Source: an uncultured Clostridium sp.
Lineage (GTDB): Bacteria; Bacillota; Clostridia; TANB77; CAG-508
Length of the DNA stretch: 64,000 nt
Reading direction: 5' to 3'
Assembly (NCBI GenBank): GCA_900553685.1
Contig: USEI01000003.1
Span: 1 to 64,000, forward strand
In this document: positions 46,271 through 54,309 of the stretch, piece by piece
Layout: the number at the start of each line of letters is the position of its first letter
Position numbering within the stretch: position 1 is the first letter of the stretch
Translations under genes and position numbers: made by a program
Notes under the pieces: model-generated
Seen by the model: the letters and a program-made list of their open reading frames with translations, nothing else
Databases searched by the model: none
What the model was told of the DNA's origin: nothing

Positions 46271-48043
46271 TTAATATTTCACATCTAATTTTATATGAAC
46301 TTCTCGTAGTTGTTTATCAGTAACTTTTCCAGGTGCTCCCATAAGCAAATCTTGTGCTTTGCTATTCATTGGAAATGCAATCACTTCTCTAATATTTTCT
46401 TCATTTGCTAAAAGCATTAACATCCTATCTATTCCTGGTGCAATTCCTGCATGTGGCGGAGCTCCATATTGAAAAGCTTTAAATAAAGCAGAAAACCTAT
46501 TTTCTATATCTTCTTTTGTATAGCCTGCAATTTTAAAAGCTTTTATCATAATATCTATATCATGATTTCTTACTGCACCAGAAGAAAGTTCGATTCCATT
46601 ACAAACAATGTCATATTGATATGCCAAAATGTCTAAAGGATTTTTATTTTCTAATGCATCTAATCCACCTTGTGGCATTGAAAATGGGTTATGTGAAAAT
46701 TCAATTTTTCCATCTTCTCCAATTTCATACATTGGAAAATCTATAATCCAACAAAATTCAAAACTTGATTCATCTATTAAATTTTGTCTTATTCCTATTT
46801 CTTTTCTAATTTCCCCTGCTAATTTTTCAACAATTCCTTTATGTTCTGCTATAAAGAAAATACTATCTCCCTCATGAGTGTCTGTTTGAGCAAGTAACTG
46901 TTCTCTTGCGTCATCTGGAATAAGTTTTGCAATAGGTCCTTGTAAACTCCTATCATCATTTACTTTAAGCCATGCTAAACCTTTTGCCTTACATTCTTCT
47001 ATTGCAAAATCTACCATACCATCATAAAAAGTTCTAGTTGCTTCTGCACCTTTTGGAAGTGTTATTGTTCTAACTATTTTTCCATTAAAAACTTTTATAT
47101 CCAATTTTTCAAAAATGTTTGTTACATCTTTTATTTCTAATGGATTTCTTAAATCTGGCTTATCTGTTCCATATTTTAGCATTGCTTCTTTATATGGTAT
47201 TCTTGGAAATGGATATTTAGTAATTTTTTTATTAGAAAATTTGGTAAAAGTGTCATAAATAACTTTTTCCATTACTTCAAAAACATCTTCTTGTGTACTA
47301 AATGCCATTTCCATATCTAATTGATAAAATTCTCCTGGAGAACGATCACTTCTTGCATCTTCATCCCTAAAACATGGTGCTATTTGAAAATATTTATCTA
47401 TTCCTGAAACCATTAATAATTGTTTAAATTGTTGAGGTGCTTGTGGAAGTGCATAAAATTTTCCTGGATGCACTCTGCTTGGTACTAAATAATCTCTTGC
47501 ACCTTCTGGTGATGAGCTAGTTAAAATTGGGGTTTGAACTTCTAAAAATCCTTGTTCTATCATTTTTAATCTTAAAAATTGTATAAGTTCTGCTCTTAAT
47601 TTTAAATTCTCTAGATTTTTTCTAGCTCTTAAGTCTAAAAATCTATATTCTAATCTTAAATCTTCCCTTACATTTCTATTATTTTCAATTTCAAAAGGTA
47701 ACATCTTAGTCCTTTTGCCTAAAATCTTAATCTCTTTTGCAAATAACTCAACAGTTCCTGTTTCTAATGCAGTATTTACTGTCTCTTCATCTCTAAGTCT
47801 CACTGTTCCTGAAACTGTTACTGTAGATTCAGTTGGTATTTTTGAAGCAAAATCTACTTTTTCTTCATCTCCTGAAACTACTACTTGAGTCACTCCATAT
47901 TGATCTCTTAAATCAATAAATAAAACTCCTCCTAAATCTCTTATTGTGTCTACCCATCCTGCAAGTTTAATTTCTTCTCCTACATTTTTTTCACGTAATT
48001 CAGAACAATTATATGTTCTGTACATCTTCTCCTTTTTCATCAT
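46271..48043 (-). CDS. aspS: Aspartyl-tRNA synthetase (probably non-discriminating)
   Basis: Charges tRNA-Asp, and in organisms lacking AsnRS also tRNA-Asn, giving Asp-tRNA-Asn for GatCAB. The N-terminal OB-fold (GEEIKLAGWVDTIRDLGGVL) is followed by the class II core with motif 2 (FRDEDARSDRSPGEFYQLDM), the bacterial insertion domain and motif 3 (GAPPHAGIAPGIDRMLMLL). I start at the ATG at 48043 (MMKKEKMYRTYNCSEL; GGAG five bases before). The frame is open to 48088, inside the T-box terminator region, which argues against a longer form; the ATG at 48025 is another possible start. The leader carries a T-box whose specifier looks like AAC. Confidence 0.96.
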   Translation of the reverse strand: MMKKEKMYRTYNCSELREKNVGEEIKLAGWVDTIRDLGGVLFIDLRDQYGVTQVVVSGDEEKVDFASKIPTESTVTVSGTVRLRDEETVNTALETGTVELFAKEIKILGKRTKMLPFEIENNRNVREDLRLEYRFLDLRARKNLENLKLRAELIQFLRLKMIEQGFLEVQTPILTSSSPEGARDYLVPSRVHPGKFYALPQAPQQFKQLLMVSGIDKYFQIAPCFRDEDARSDRSPGEFYQLDMEMAFSTQEDVFEVMEKVIYDTFTKFSNKKITKYPFPRIPYKEAMLKYGTDKPDLRNPLEIKDVTNIFEKLDIKVFNGKIVRTITLPKGAEATRTFYDGMVDFAIEECKAKGLAWLKVNDDRSLQGPIAKLIPDDAREQLLAQTDTHEGDSIFFIAEHKGIVEKLAGEIRKEIGIRQNLIDESSFEFCWIIDFPMYEIGEDGKIEFSHNPFSMPQGGLDALENKNPLDILAYQYDIVCNGIELSSGAVRNHDIDIMIKAFKIAGYTKEDIENRFSALFKAFQYGAPPHAGIAPGIDRMLMLLANEENIREVIAFPMNSKAQDLLMGAPGKVTDKQLREVHIKLDVKY

Positions 48044-48086
48044 TTTCGCTCCTTTTCTTTTTATATAGGGACGGAAATATAAATAC

Positions 48087-48331
48087 AAAAAAGCTTTCGT
48101 CTCTGTAACTTATGTTACAGGGACGAAAGCTATACTTCCGCGGTGCCACCCTATTTGAAAACACTAGGTTTTCCTCTTTTATATAAATGCTAGATAAATT
48201 TAACATTTATTTTATTGCTCCAATGTGTTTCACAAATTGAACTTAATTTAAAAATGCTCTCAGCCGATGGCATTTCTTCTCTGTATAAATGTTTTTCAAT
48301 TGCTTTCATCTTCATCGCAACATATAACAAT
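48087..48331 (-). promoter_or_regulatory. T-box riboswitch in the aspS leader
   Basis: The conserved antiterminator box AGGGTGGCACCGCGG is at 48152-48138. Stem I features are present: GATGAAGATGAAAGCA near 48318-48301, the distal GGCTGAGAGC near 48265-48256 and the closing TTGGAGC near 48223-48217. Just before ACATTGGAGC is the triplet AAC (48229-48227), the probable specifier. The terminator is a long stem at 48092-48131 (AGCTTTCGTC with GACGAAAGCT, and CTGTAAC with GTTACAG) followed by TTTTTTG. Uncharged tRNA should stabilise the antiterminator and allow aspS expression. Confidence 0.95.
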
Positions 48332-48337
48332 ATATTT

Positions 48338-48367
48338 ATTATAACTTATTTTTCCTCAATTTGTCAA
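48338..48367 (-). promoter_or_regulatory. Promoter of the T-box-aspS transcript
   Basis: TTGACA (48367-48362), spacer 18, TATAAT (48343-48338) on the minus strand. Transcription would start about seven bases on, just before stem I. Confidence 0.85.
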
Positions 48368-48410
48368 GGTTTATTCAAAATCAAACCATTACTTATATAT
48401 TTTTTAATTA

Positions 48411-49331
48411 TTAATACTTATCTATATAATATAAACACCAATCAATTAAATCTTTAGTAATACGAGCTCCATAATTAAGTTCTATATTACTATTTTGTGG
48501 CTTACCATTATTATGAATTCCTACTGCATAAGGTAAATTATCTATCATTTCATATACAGGTGAACCACTCTGTCCCGAATATGTATCAATTCTATACCCT
48601 ATATAACCATTTTCCACTAAATCTACATTTCCTGCCATTTCCCATTGATCATAAGTTAACTGTTCTGGAAAAACATTTGGCTTTAATTCAGGATACCCTG
48701 TAATTCTAACTCCTTTATCTTGTAATGCATAGTCTTCATATGAATTAGCCCCTATCCAACCAGTAGAACTTCCTATATCTTTATCTAATATTAATATTCC
48801 CCAATCATTTTCATAATTTGGTGATTCTTCAAATTCTTTAAGTAACACATAAGCAGTTACTTCTGCAACATAAGGTCTAATATTACCATTTCTAGCTGGA
48901 TAGAAATATAATGTTGTTGCCTTGCCACCATTTTGTGGAGAATATAAGCAATGACCTGCCGTTAATGCAATATTCTCATCAATCAAAAATGCTGTACCTC
49001 TAGCTCCCTCTCCATTAGGAAACATTATATGAAGATATCCTATACAACAAAATGGGTATTTATTAGAATCACTTACTGGAGTTCTATAATCTGGTGGAAA
49101 AACGGTTCTAAATAATAAATTTTCTAAATTATTTGATATCGGATTATATGCTTCTATTTTACTCTGTTTATGTATTTTTTTATTATAAATTGAATTGATA
49201 TTCTGAGTAATAGTTTTATTGTTTTTTAAGTTGTACTCTGTTATAACTACATTATCTTCATTAGCATATACACTTTCATATACTATTAAATTCAACAATA
49301 CTATTATCAATATAATCATAACTTTTTTCAT
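48411..49331 (-). CDS. Secreted V8-like (trypsin-fold) serine protease
   Basis: The signal peptide (residues 1-23, cleavage near YANEDN) sends it out of the cell. A propeptide-like region (24-70) precedes the protease domain. The catalytic triad is visible: H127 in TAGHCLY, D176 in NDWGILI, S255 in GQSGSPVY. This is the glutamyl endopeptidase/V8 type of fold (S1B). Length 306 is normal. Neighbouring genes are an Ig-like lipoprotein remnant upstream and the aspS T-box downstream. It could be a growth or virulence-type secreted protease; the substrate is not predictable. Confidence 0.9.
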   Translation of the reverse strand: MKKVMIILIIVLLNLIVYESVYANEDNVVITEYNLKNNKTITQNINSIYNKKIHKQSKIEAYNPISNNLENLLFRTVFPPDYRTPVSDSNKYPFCCIGYLHIMFPNGEGARGTAFLIDENIALTAGHCLYSPQNGGKATTLYFYPARNGNIRPYVAEVTAYVLLKEFEESPNYENDWGILILDKDIGSSTGWIGANSYEDYALQDKGVRITGYPELKPNVFPEQLTYDQWEMAGNVDLVENGYIGYRIDTYSGQSGSPVYEMIDNLPYAVGIHNNGKPQNSNIELNYGARITKDLIDWCLYYIDKY

Positions 49332-49357
49332 AATTAATTTTTCCTCCTTAATAAATT

Positions 49358-49753
49358 TTAAATTTCAAATTCCAATTTAAAATTTTCATGAACTCCTTTA
49401 CCATCATTACTTGTATATTCTTTTAATAATCTATATCTGCCACTTTCCAGTTCCTTATATTCTTTAGTCCATTCTATCGTAAACTCAATCGTTCCAAATG
49501 GTTGTATAAAAGTGGACATCTCTTGCGTTCCCCATCCTGCAACTGTAATCCATTCACCATTTTCATATTTATCTAATATAAAACCTGGACTAATACAAAA
49601 ACTTTCTTTTGCACTATTATTTGCCATAATTACTATCGCATTTCTAGTATTAAAAGCATTTTCTTTAAAATACATTTTTATCAATTCATAATCATTATGT
49701 GTTCCGAATATATACATCAGATTCTTCATTATATTCATAAACATTTTTATCAA
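49358..49753 (-). CDS. C-terminal part of a broken Ig-like (Big_14-type) surface protein
   Basis: From about residue 28 this reads like a bacterial Ig-like domain of the Big_14 kind: NAFNTRNAIVIMANNSAKES, FILDKYENGEWITVAGW, then EYKELESGRYRLLKEYTS. It has no ribosome site and begins with MIKMFMNIMKNLM, an unnatural Met-rich start. The frame at 49695-49937 supplies the missing N-terminus in the neighbouring frame and overlaps by 59 bases. The two are one gene separated by a one-base shift (one extra base, or a +1 shift) somewhere in 49695-49750. A sequencing error, a real pseudogene or programmed frameshifting could explain it. It lies between mltG and the V8-like protease. Confidence 0.6.
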   Translation of the reverse strand: MIKMFMNIMKNLMYIFGTHNDYELIKMYFKENAFNTRNAIVIMANNSAKESFCISPGFILDKYENGEWITVAGWGTQEMSTFIQPFGTIEFTIEWTKEYKELESGRYRLLKEYTSNDGKGVHENFKLEFEI

Positions 49754-49937
49754 CGTAAGTAATATCCATTTGGGTTTCCAATATTTCTTCTATATTATTT
49801 ATATTTTCTGTTTTTTTCTCTACGCTCAATGACTTATTTTCAGTTTGATTTTTTGTGATGCAAAAGAAAATTAAGCAAGATACCAAAAAGAAAACAAAGA
49901 AAACAGCTATAAAAATAATTATTATTTTACTTTTCAT
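49695..49937 (-). CDS. N-terminal part of the broken Ig-like surface protein
   Basis: Residues 5-28 form a membrane/signal segment (IIIIFIAVFFVFFLVSCLIF) with a possible lipobox LVSC (residues 18-21), followed by an acidic, Asn/Glu-rich spacer. The frame ends RNT-stop soon after NEESDVYI; its continuation is in the frame of 49358-49753. AAAGGAGAG precedes the ATG, so this is the true translation start of the original gene. It would make a lipoprotein or membrane-anchored domain if repaired. It is 72 bases after mltG. Confidence 0.6.
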   Translation of the reverse strand: MKSKIIIIFIAVFFVFFLVSCLIFFCITKNQTENKSLSVEKKTENINNIEEILETQMDITYVDKNVYEYNEESDVYIRNT

Positions 49938-50009
49938 TTTACTCTCCTTTCAATTTTCTTTTTATTCTTTTAATTTTTTTGTTAGTAAAAAATTGGCGAA
50001 AATTGTCTT

Positions 50010-51098
50010 TTATTCATAAACATACCATAGACCTTCATCTTTTAATTGTTTAATTATTTGATTATGTTCTTCGTTTGTTTTTGTAAAATATACTTTACCA
50101 TTTTTGTCTGCAACAAAATAATATGCATCAGTTTCCTTATAATTCAATGTTGCTTCGATTGCTGATTTACTTGGATTACATATTGGTCCAACTGGTATTT
50201 TTCCTGCCATATTTGGTCCTCTTGTATTATAAGGATTTTCAGTATTTAATTCTTTTGCTGTTAAATCTCTATCTCCCATATCTACCTTAAAAGCATAATA
50301 TGTTGTAACATCACTTCCTAAACTCATTTTATCATTAATTCTATTGAAAAATACTCCTATAATTTCTGCTCTATCTTCTGTTGATTTGCCTTCAAGTTCA
50401 GCTATAGATGCAAGTGTTAAAATTTGATGTACTGTTAAATTATTACTTTCTATTTCGTCTTTAAATCCATCCAAATATTTTTGAGTAAAATTCAATATTA
50501 CATTAAAAATTGTTTCTACTGAAACTTCATCATTTTCAAAAGTATAAGTATCTGGTAATAGATATCCTTCTAAAGGATAATATATTCTATCATCTTTTAT
50601 TTCATCTGTTATAAACCAATATTTTTCTATTAATGAATCAATATATTCCTCATTTGATAGCAAATTATAAACATCTTCTTCTGTATTTACTGTTTTATCA
50701 GCTATTGTTTTTGCTATCCATCTCATATTTTTTCCTTCAATAAAAGTAATATTTACTTCATCATTTGCAACTTCACCATTTAAAATATGTGCTACTATTT
50801 GAGGCATGTCCTCACTATTATTAAAATCATATTTTCCAGCTTTTAATGAAGATATATTATTTAATTTAGAATATATCTTCATTACAGTTGCACTTTTTAT
50901 TATATTAGAATCTTCTAATAATTTTGCAATATCTGAAATTCCATATCCCTCTGGTATTTCAACTCTAATTACTTCATTTTCTTCCATAGGAAGTTTACTT
51001 ACAGATTTTAAGTTATTATTATACCATATAAATATTCCTGCTATCCCTATAATTACTATCGCTAAAATAATGATTAGCAAAATTACTATTTTTTTCAT
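50010..51098 (-). CDS. mltG: Endolytic transglycosylase MltG
   Basis: MltG (YceG) cuts nascent peptidoglycan and helps set glycan-chain length. A single N-terminal membrane helix (about residues 5-27, ILLIIILAIVIIGIAGIFIW) places the enzyme outside. The LysM-like subdomain with VIRVEIPEGYGISDIAKLL (about 43-61) is followed by the catalytic YceG domain, with LEGYLLPDTYTF (about 172), ASIAELEGKS carrying the catalytic Glu (about 235), and NTRGPNMAGKIPVGPICNPS. The C-terminal YYFVADKNGKVYFTKTNEEH matches the family. Length 362 is normal. It lies 15 bases after the GH18-like gene, so they are probably one transcript. Confidence 0.95.
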   Translation of the reverse strand: MKKIVILLIIILAIVIIGIAGIFIWYNNNLKSVSKLPMEENEVIRVEIPEGYGISDIAKLLEDSNIIKSATVMKIYSKLNNISSLKAGKYDFNNSEDMPQIVAHILNGEVANDEVNITFIEGKNMRWIAKTIADKTVNTEEDVYNLLSNEEYIDSLIEKYWFITDEIKDDRIYYPLEGYLLPDTYTFENDEVSVETIFNVILNFTQKYLDGFKDEIESNNLTVHQILTLASIAELEGKSTEDRAEIIGVFFNRINDKMSLGSDVTTYYAFKVDMGDRDLTAKELNTENPYNTRGPNMAGKIPVGPICNPSKSAIEATLNYKETDAYYFVADKNGKVYFTKTNEEHNQIIKQLKDEGLWYVYE

Positions 51099-51113
51099 AT
51101 TTTTATCTCCTAT

Positions 51114-52295
51114 TTATTCTTCAATTATATAATCTACTATATTTTCTATTTTCTTTCTATCTATAGTATTGTTTAAAGTTGCAAATACTTTTAAATTATC
51201 TGCTTTAAATCTTGGTACTAATTCTAAAACAAATCTATAAAAACTATTTGGGTCGTCTATTTTTTCAAAGTCTATATTTATTCCAATATAGTTGTTCTTT
51301 TTTACTAATTCCTTTACAGAATTAATTATTGTACTTCTTTCTGAATATGAAAGTAAACTTGTTGATACAGGCACATCGTTTGTAAGTACAGGCAATATTT
51401 GTAATTTATTAGCATCTACCCAATTTTTATAAACAGCATAAGTTGCTGTACCTACTGAAGATTTATCTAATACTTCTGAATTTTTTTCTATATAGAAAAA
51501 AGTTGGTATTACAACATTCAATTTACTAGTATCTACTTGAATATTATTATAAATTCCAGATATATTTGAGTATCCGTCATAAACAACTAATTCCTGTTTA
51601 CTAGTTTTCACCTCTTCTCTAATTACTATATCATCAGATAATATCTTAGATTTTACATATCCTATATTTCCTAATGCTGTCCTAATTTTTTTATATTTGC
51701 CATCTTCTTCTAAAACAGTAACTTTATCACCTATTATCAGTTTTTCTATTTTTTTACTAAATAATCCTTTTTTATTTTCTAGATTAGCCCTTTTTAAAAC
51801 AGTGGCTTCAACTTTCTTTTTTTGTGTGGAATCCATTATTATTCTATTACTTTCTTTAGAAAACTCTAAATCTATGTCATAAACAGATTCCAAATCTGTT
51901 AATGGCAAATAAATTGTATCATTGATTTCTTTTAATTTGCCTTTTAATTCTACATTTTGATCGTTTATTAAAGCATATTGTTCATCCACTTTTAATAAAG
52001 CAACATGTGTATTATATGTAGTTATTAACTCTTTTTCTGCTTCGTTATAATATATAGTATCATCAAAAATAGTCTTTATATCCTCTTTCGAAAAAAATAT
52101 ATTATTATCTTCGATTATTACTTCTTTTGTAGTTTCTAAAAGTTCATTATTTAAAAGAATTGTTAATTCTTTGTACTTATTTTTATTCTTATTTATTATA
52201 GTTGAAATTAATATTAAAAAAATTATTATTATTAAAAAAACAATTATACATCTTCTTATTGCCAACTTGTTTAATTTTCTTTTCTTTGTTTTCAT
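51114..52295 (-). CDS. Exported SH3/GH18-like protein, catalytic domain cut short
   Basis: A membrane helix (about residues 16-38) anchors the protein outside. Next come a copper-amine-oxidase-like N-domain (about 45-155: LTILLNNELLETTKEVIIED, INDTIYLPLTDLESVYDIDL), a bacterial SH3-like domain (about 185-220: IGDKVTVLEEDGKYKKIRTA) and the start of a GH18-type barrel (LNVVIPTFFYIEKN, YIGINIDFEKIDDPNSFYRF). The GH18 active-site pattern has its Glu but lacks the leading Asp pair, and the frame ends at VDYIIEE, about 150 residues before normal GH18 barrels finish. It may be truncated or a short family form. It is the first gene of a pair with mltG. Confidence 0.78.
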   Translation of the reverse strand: MKTKKRKLNKLAIRRCIIVFLIIIIFLILISTIINKNKNKYKELTILLNNELLETTKEVIIEDNNIFFSKEDIKTIFDDTIYYNEAEKELITTYNTHVALLKVDEQYALINDQNVELKGKLKEINDTIYLPLTDLESVYDIDLEFSKESNRIIMDSTQKKKVEATVLKRANLENKKGLFSKKIEKLIIGDKVTVLEEDGKYKKIRTALGNIGYVKSKILSDDIVIREEVKTSKQELVVYDGYSNISGIYNNIQVDTSKLNVVIPTFFYIEKNSEVLDKSSVGTATYAVYKNWVDANKLQILPVLTNDVPVSTSLLSYSERSTIINSVKELVKKNNYIGINIDFEKIDDPNSFYRFVLELVPRFKADNLKVFATLNNTIDRKKIENIVDYIIEE

Positions 52296-52748
52296 TTGTT
52301 CAATTCTTACTCCATTTAATTTCTTTAATTATAATTATAGTTTGAATTATATAATATGGTTTTAAAAAAATCTAGATAAAATTATAATTATTCAAATTAT
52401 TTATAAAAAAATAATTTGATTTTCAAGTTTTTTCAATGTTTAATAAAAAAAACAATAATCATTTTTATTTTTAATTTCATTCTGAATAAAATTCATTTTA
52501 ATTCATATTCTTTATTAGATATGTAAATATATAATTACTTAGTAATTTAACATATAATTAATCACTTTTTATTATACTTATTATGTGTATTATGTGTATG
52601 TGCTAATTATTCTCAGTTATTCTATAATAAATTAAAAATAATAAATATTTTGTAGTTTTTTGACAAAAACTGTTTTCTTTTGCAAAGTTATATAGTATAA
52701 TAGAAATGTAGTTTATTATTCTTTTGTAAGAATGGATTGGAGGTAAGT
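52296..52748. other. Divergent intergenic region, AT-rich, no supported gene
   Basis: This separates the GH18-like gene (minus) from nfeD (plus). A TATAAT at 52696-52701 is the best plus-strand -10 candidate, but no -35 lies at proper spacing. A nine-base unit TATTATGTG is repeated twice near 52578-52595. GGAG lies about 14 bases before the GH18-like start. No hairpin with a U-tract and no RNA-like structure is evident. Confidence 0.5.
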
Positions 52749-53183
52749 ATGTGGAAATTATGGTTAGTAGCCTCTGGCATATTCCTAATTATTGAAATTC
52801 TTAATATGGGATTTCTAATATTTTGGTTTGCAATAGGTGCTTTAGTAGCAATGATAGCAAGCTTCTTTATTGAAAGCATCATAGCTCAAACTGTTATTTT
52901 TTTAGTAGTTTCTACAATTTTATTATTTGCAACAAAACCTTTTGTAAATAAAATTTTGCCAAAAGAAAGTATGGTTAAAACTAATGCATATTCTATAGAA
53001 GGTAAAGTTGGAAAAGTTATTGTAGACATAGAACCAATAGAAGGTAAAGGTCAAGTAAAAATTAATGGTGAAAGCTGGTCTGCTAAATCTGTTGATGATA
53101 CATATATTGCCAAAGATACCGAAGTTATAATAGAAAAAATTGACGGCGTTAAGGTTTTAGTAAAACCATTAATAAAAAAATAA
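52749..53183 (+). CDS. NfeD-like membrane protein
   Basis: NfeD proteins are small membrane partners of stomatin/SPFH proteins. Two or three hydrophobic segments cover residues 3-70 (LWLVASGIFLIIEILNMGFL, IFWFAIGALVAMIASFF, AQTVIFLVVSTILLFA), followed by a C-terminal OB-fold (EGKVGKVIVDIEPIEGKGQV, then VLVKPLIKK). The start is the ATG at 52749, with GGAGG six bases upstream; the in-frame TTG at 52737 contains that site. Length 144 is normal for the short form lacking a protease domain. It is directly upstream of the stomatin gene. Confidence 0.93.
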   Translation: MWKLWLVASGIFLIIEILNMGFLIFWFAIGALVAMIASFFIESIIAQTVIFLVVSTILLFATKPFVNKILPKESMVKTNAYSIEGKVGKVIVDIEPIEGKGQVKINGESWSAKSVDDTYIAKDTEVIIEKIDGVKVLVKPLIKK

Positions 53184-53212
53184 TATAAAATTTAAGGAGG
53201 AAATTTAATAAT

Positions 53213-54124
53213 ATGGGAGGATTTTTATTAGTCTTATTTGTTATCATTTGTATTGTAGCTTACAAAACAATCAAAGTTGTTAGACAATCAGAAGTTTATA
53301 TTATTGAAAGATTAGGTAGATTTCATAAAGTAGCTGATGCCGGTCTTACTATTATCATACCTTTCTTAGATAAGGTTCGTTCAGTTGTTAGTTTAAAACA
53401 ACAAACAATGGATATTCCACCACAAGGAGTTATCACATCAGATAACGTTACAATCACTATAGATACTGTCGTGTTCTATAAAATCACAGATCCAGCCAAA
53501 GCAGTATACGAAATTCAAAGTTTGAAAAAAGGTATTGAATATTTAGCAATAACAACAATTCGTGATATTGTTGGTAAAATGGAATTAGATCAAACATTTA
53601 GTTCAAGAGATGAAATTAATGATAAATTAAGAGTTATTCTTGATGAAGCAACAGACGCTTGGGGTTGTAAAATAGACAGAGTTGAAATTAAAGATATCAC
53701 TCCACCTGCTGATATTAGAGATGCAATGGAAAAACAAATGAATGCAGAAAGAAATAAAAGAGCTTTAATTCTTGAAGCAGAAGGAGAAAGACAATCTGCT
53801 ATTACACTTGCTGAAGGTAGAAAACAAGCTGCAATATTAGATGCAGAAGCTGATAGAGAATCTAGAATTAGAAGAGCTACTGGTGAGGCTGAAGCTATTA
53901 GACAAGTTGCTGATGCTAGAGCTCAAGAAATTCAAAGAGTTTATGACGCAATTAAAAAATCTGATCCTGATGAAAAATTAGTTCAATTAAAATCATTAGA
54001 AGCTTTACAAGAAGTTGCTAAAGGCCAAGCAAATAAAATATTTATTCCTTTTGAAGCAACACAAGCTCTTGGAAGTTTAGGCGCTATGTCAGATATAGTA
54101 AAAAATGAAAAAAATAATAAGTAA
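53213..54124 (+). CDS. Stomatin/prohibitin-family SPFH protein (QmcA-like)
   Basis: An N-terminal membrane helix (about residues 3-20) is followed by the SPFH/band-7 domain (VYIIERLGRFHKVADAGLTI, SLKQQTMDIPPQGVITSDNV, VETTIRDIVGKMELDQTFSS-like stretch AITTIRDIVGKMELDQTFSS about residues 117-136) and a coiled, Ala/Glu-rich C-terminus (AEGERQSAITLAEGRKQAA). Length 303 is normal. It follows nfeD by 29 bases; such pairs act in membrane microdomains and in protecting the bilayer. A terminator follows. Confidence 0.95.
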   Translation: MGGFLLVLFVIICIVAYKTIKVVRQSEVYIIERLGRFHKVADAGLTIIIPFLDKVRSVVSLKQQTMDIPPQGVITSDNVTITIDTVVFYKITDPAKAVYEIQSLKKGIEYLAITTIRDIVGKMELDQTFSSRDEINDKLRVILDEATDAWGCKIDRVEIKDITPPADIRDAMEKQMNAERNKRALILEAEGERQSAITLAEGRKQAAILDAEADRESRIRRATGEAEAIRQVADARAQEIQRVYDAIKKSDPDEKLVQLKSLEALQEVAKGQANKIFIPFEATQALGSLGAMSDIVKNEKNNK

Positions 54125-54130
54125 ATAAAA

Positions 54131-54172
54131 ATAAAAGGAAACTAATTTTTATTAGTTTCCTTTTATTTTATA
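54131..54172 (+). terminator. Intrinsic terminator of nfeD-stomatin
   Basis: ATAAAAGGAAACTAAT (54131-54146) pairs perfectly with ATTAGTTTCCTTTTAT (54151-54166) around TTTT, then TTTTA. It begins six bases after the stop. Confidence 0.9.
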
Positions 54173-54309
54173 CAAATTATATAATTTTTTATTCGATATT
54201 AATAGCTTTTTAAATGCATATAATTAAATATAAACTTGGTATATAACTTATATTTTTAATTTATATTTCTAGTTTTTAGTATCATTTTATAATTTGTAAT
54301 TAAATCTTT

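Noticed and set aside
48009..48206. Minus-strand ORF of 65 codons in the aspS leader
   Set aside because: It runs through the T-box antiterminator and terminator stems, so the sequence is explained by RNA structure.
52660..52701. TTGACA and TATAAT upstream of nfeD taken as one promoter
   Set aside because: The spacing is 30 bases, too far for a sigma-A promoter; CAAAGT at the right distance is a poor -10.
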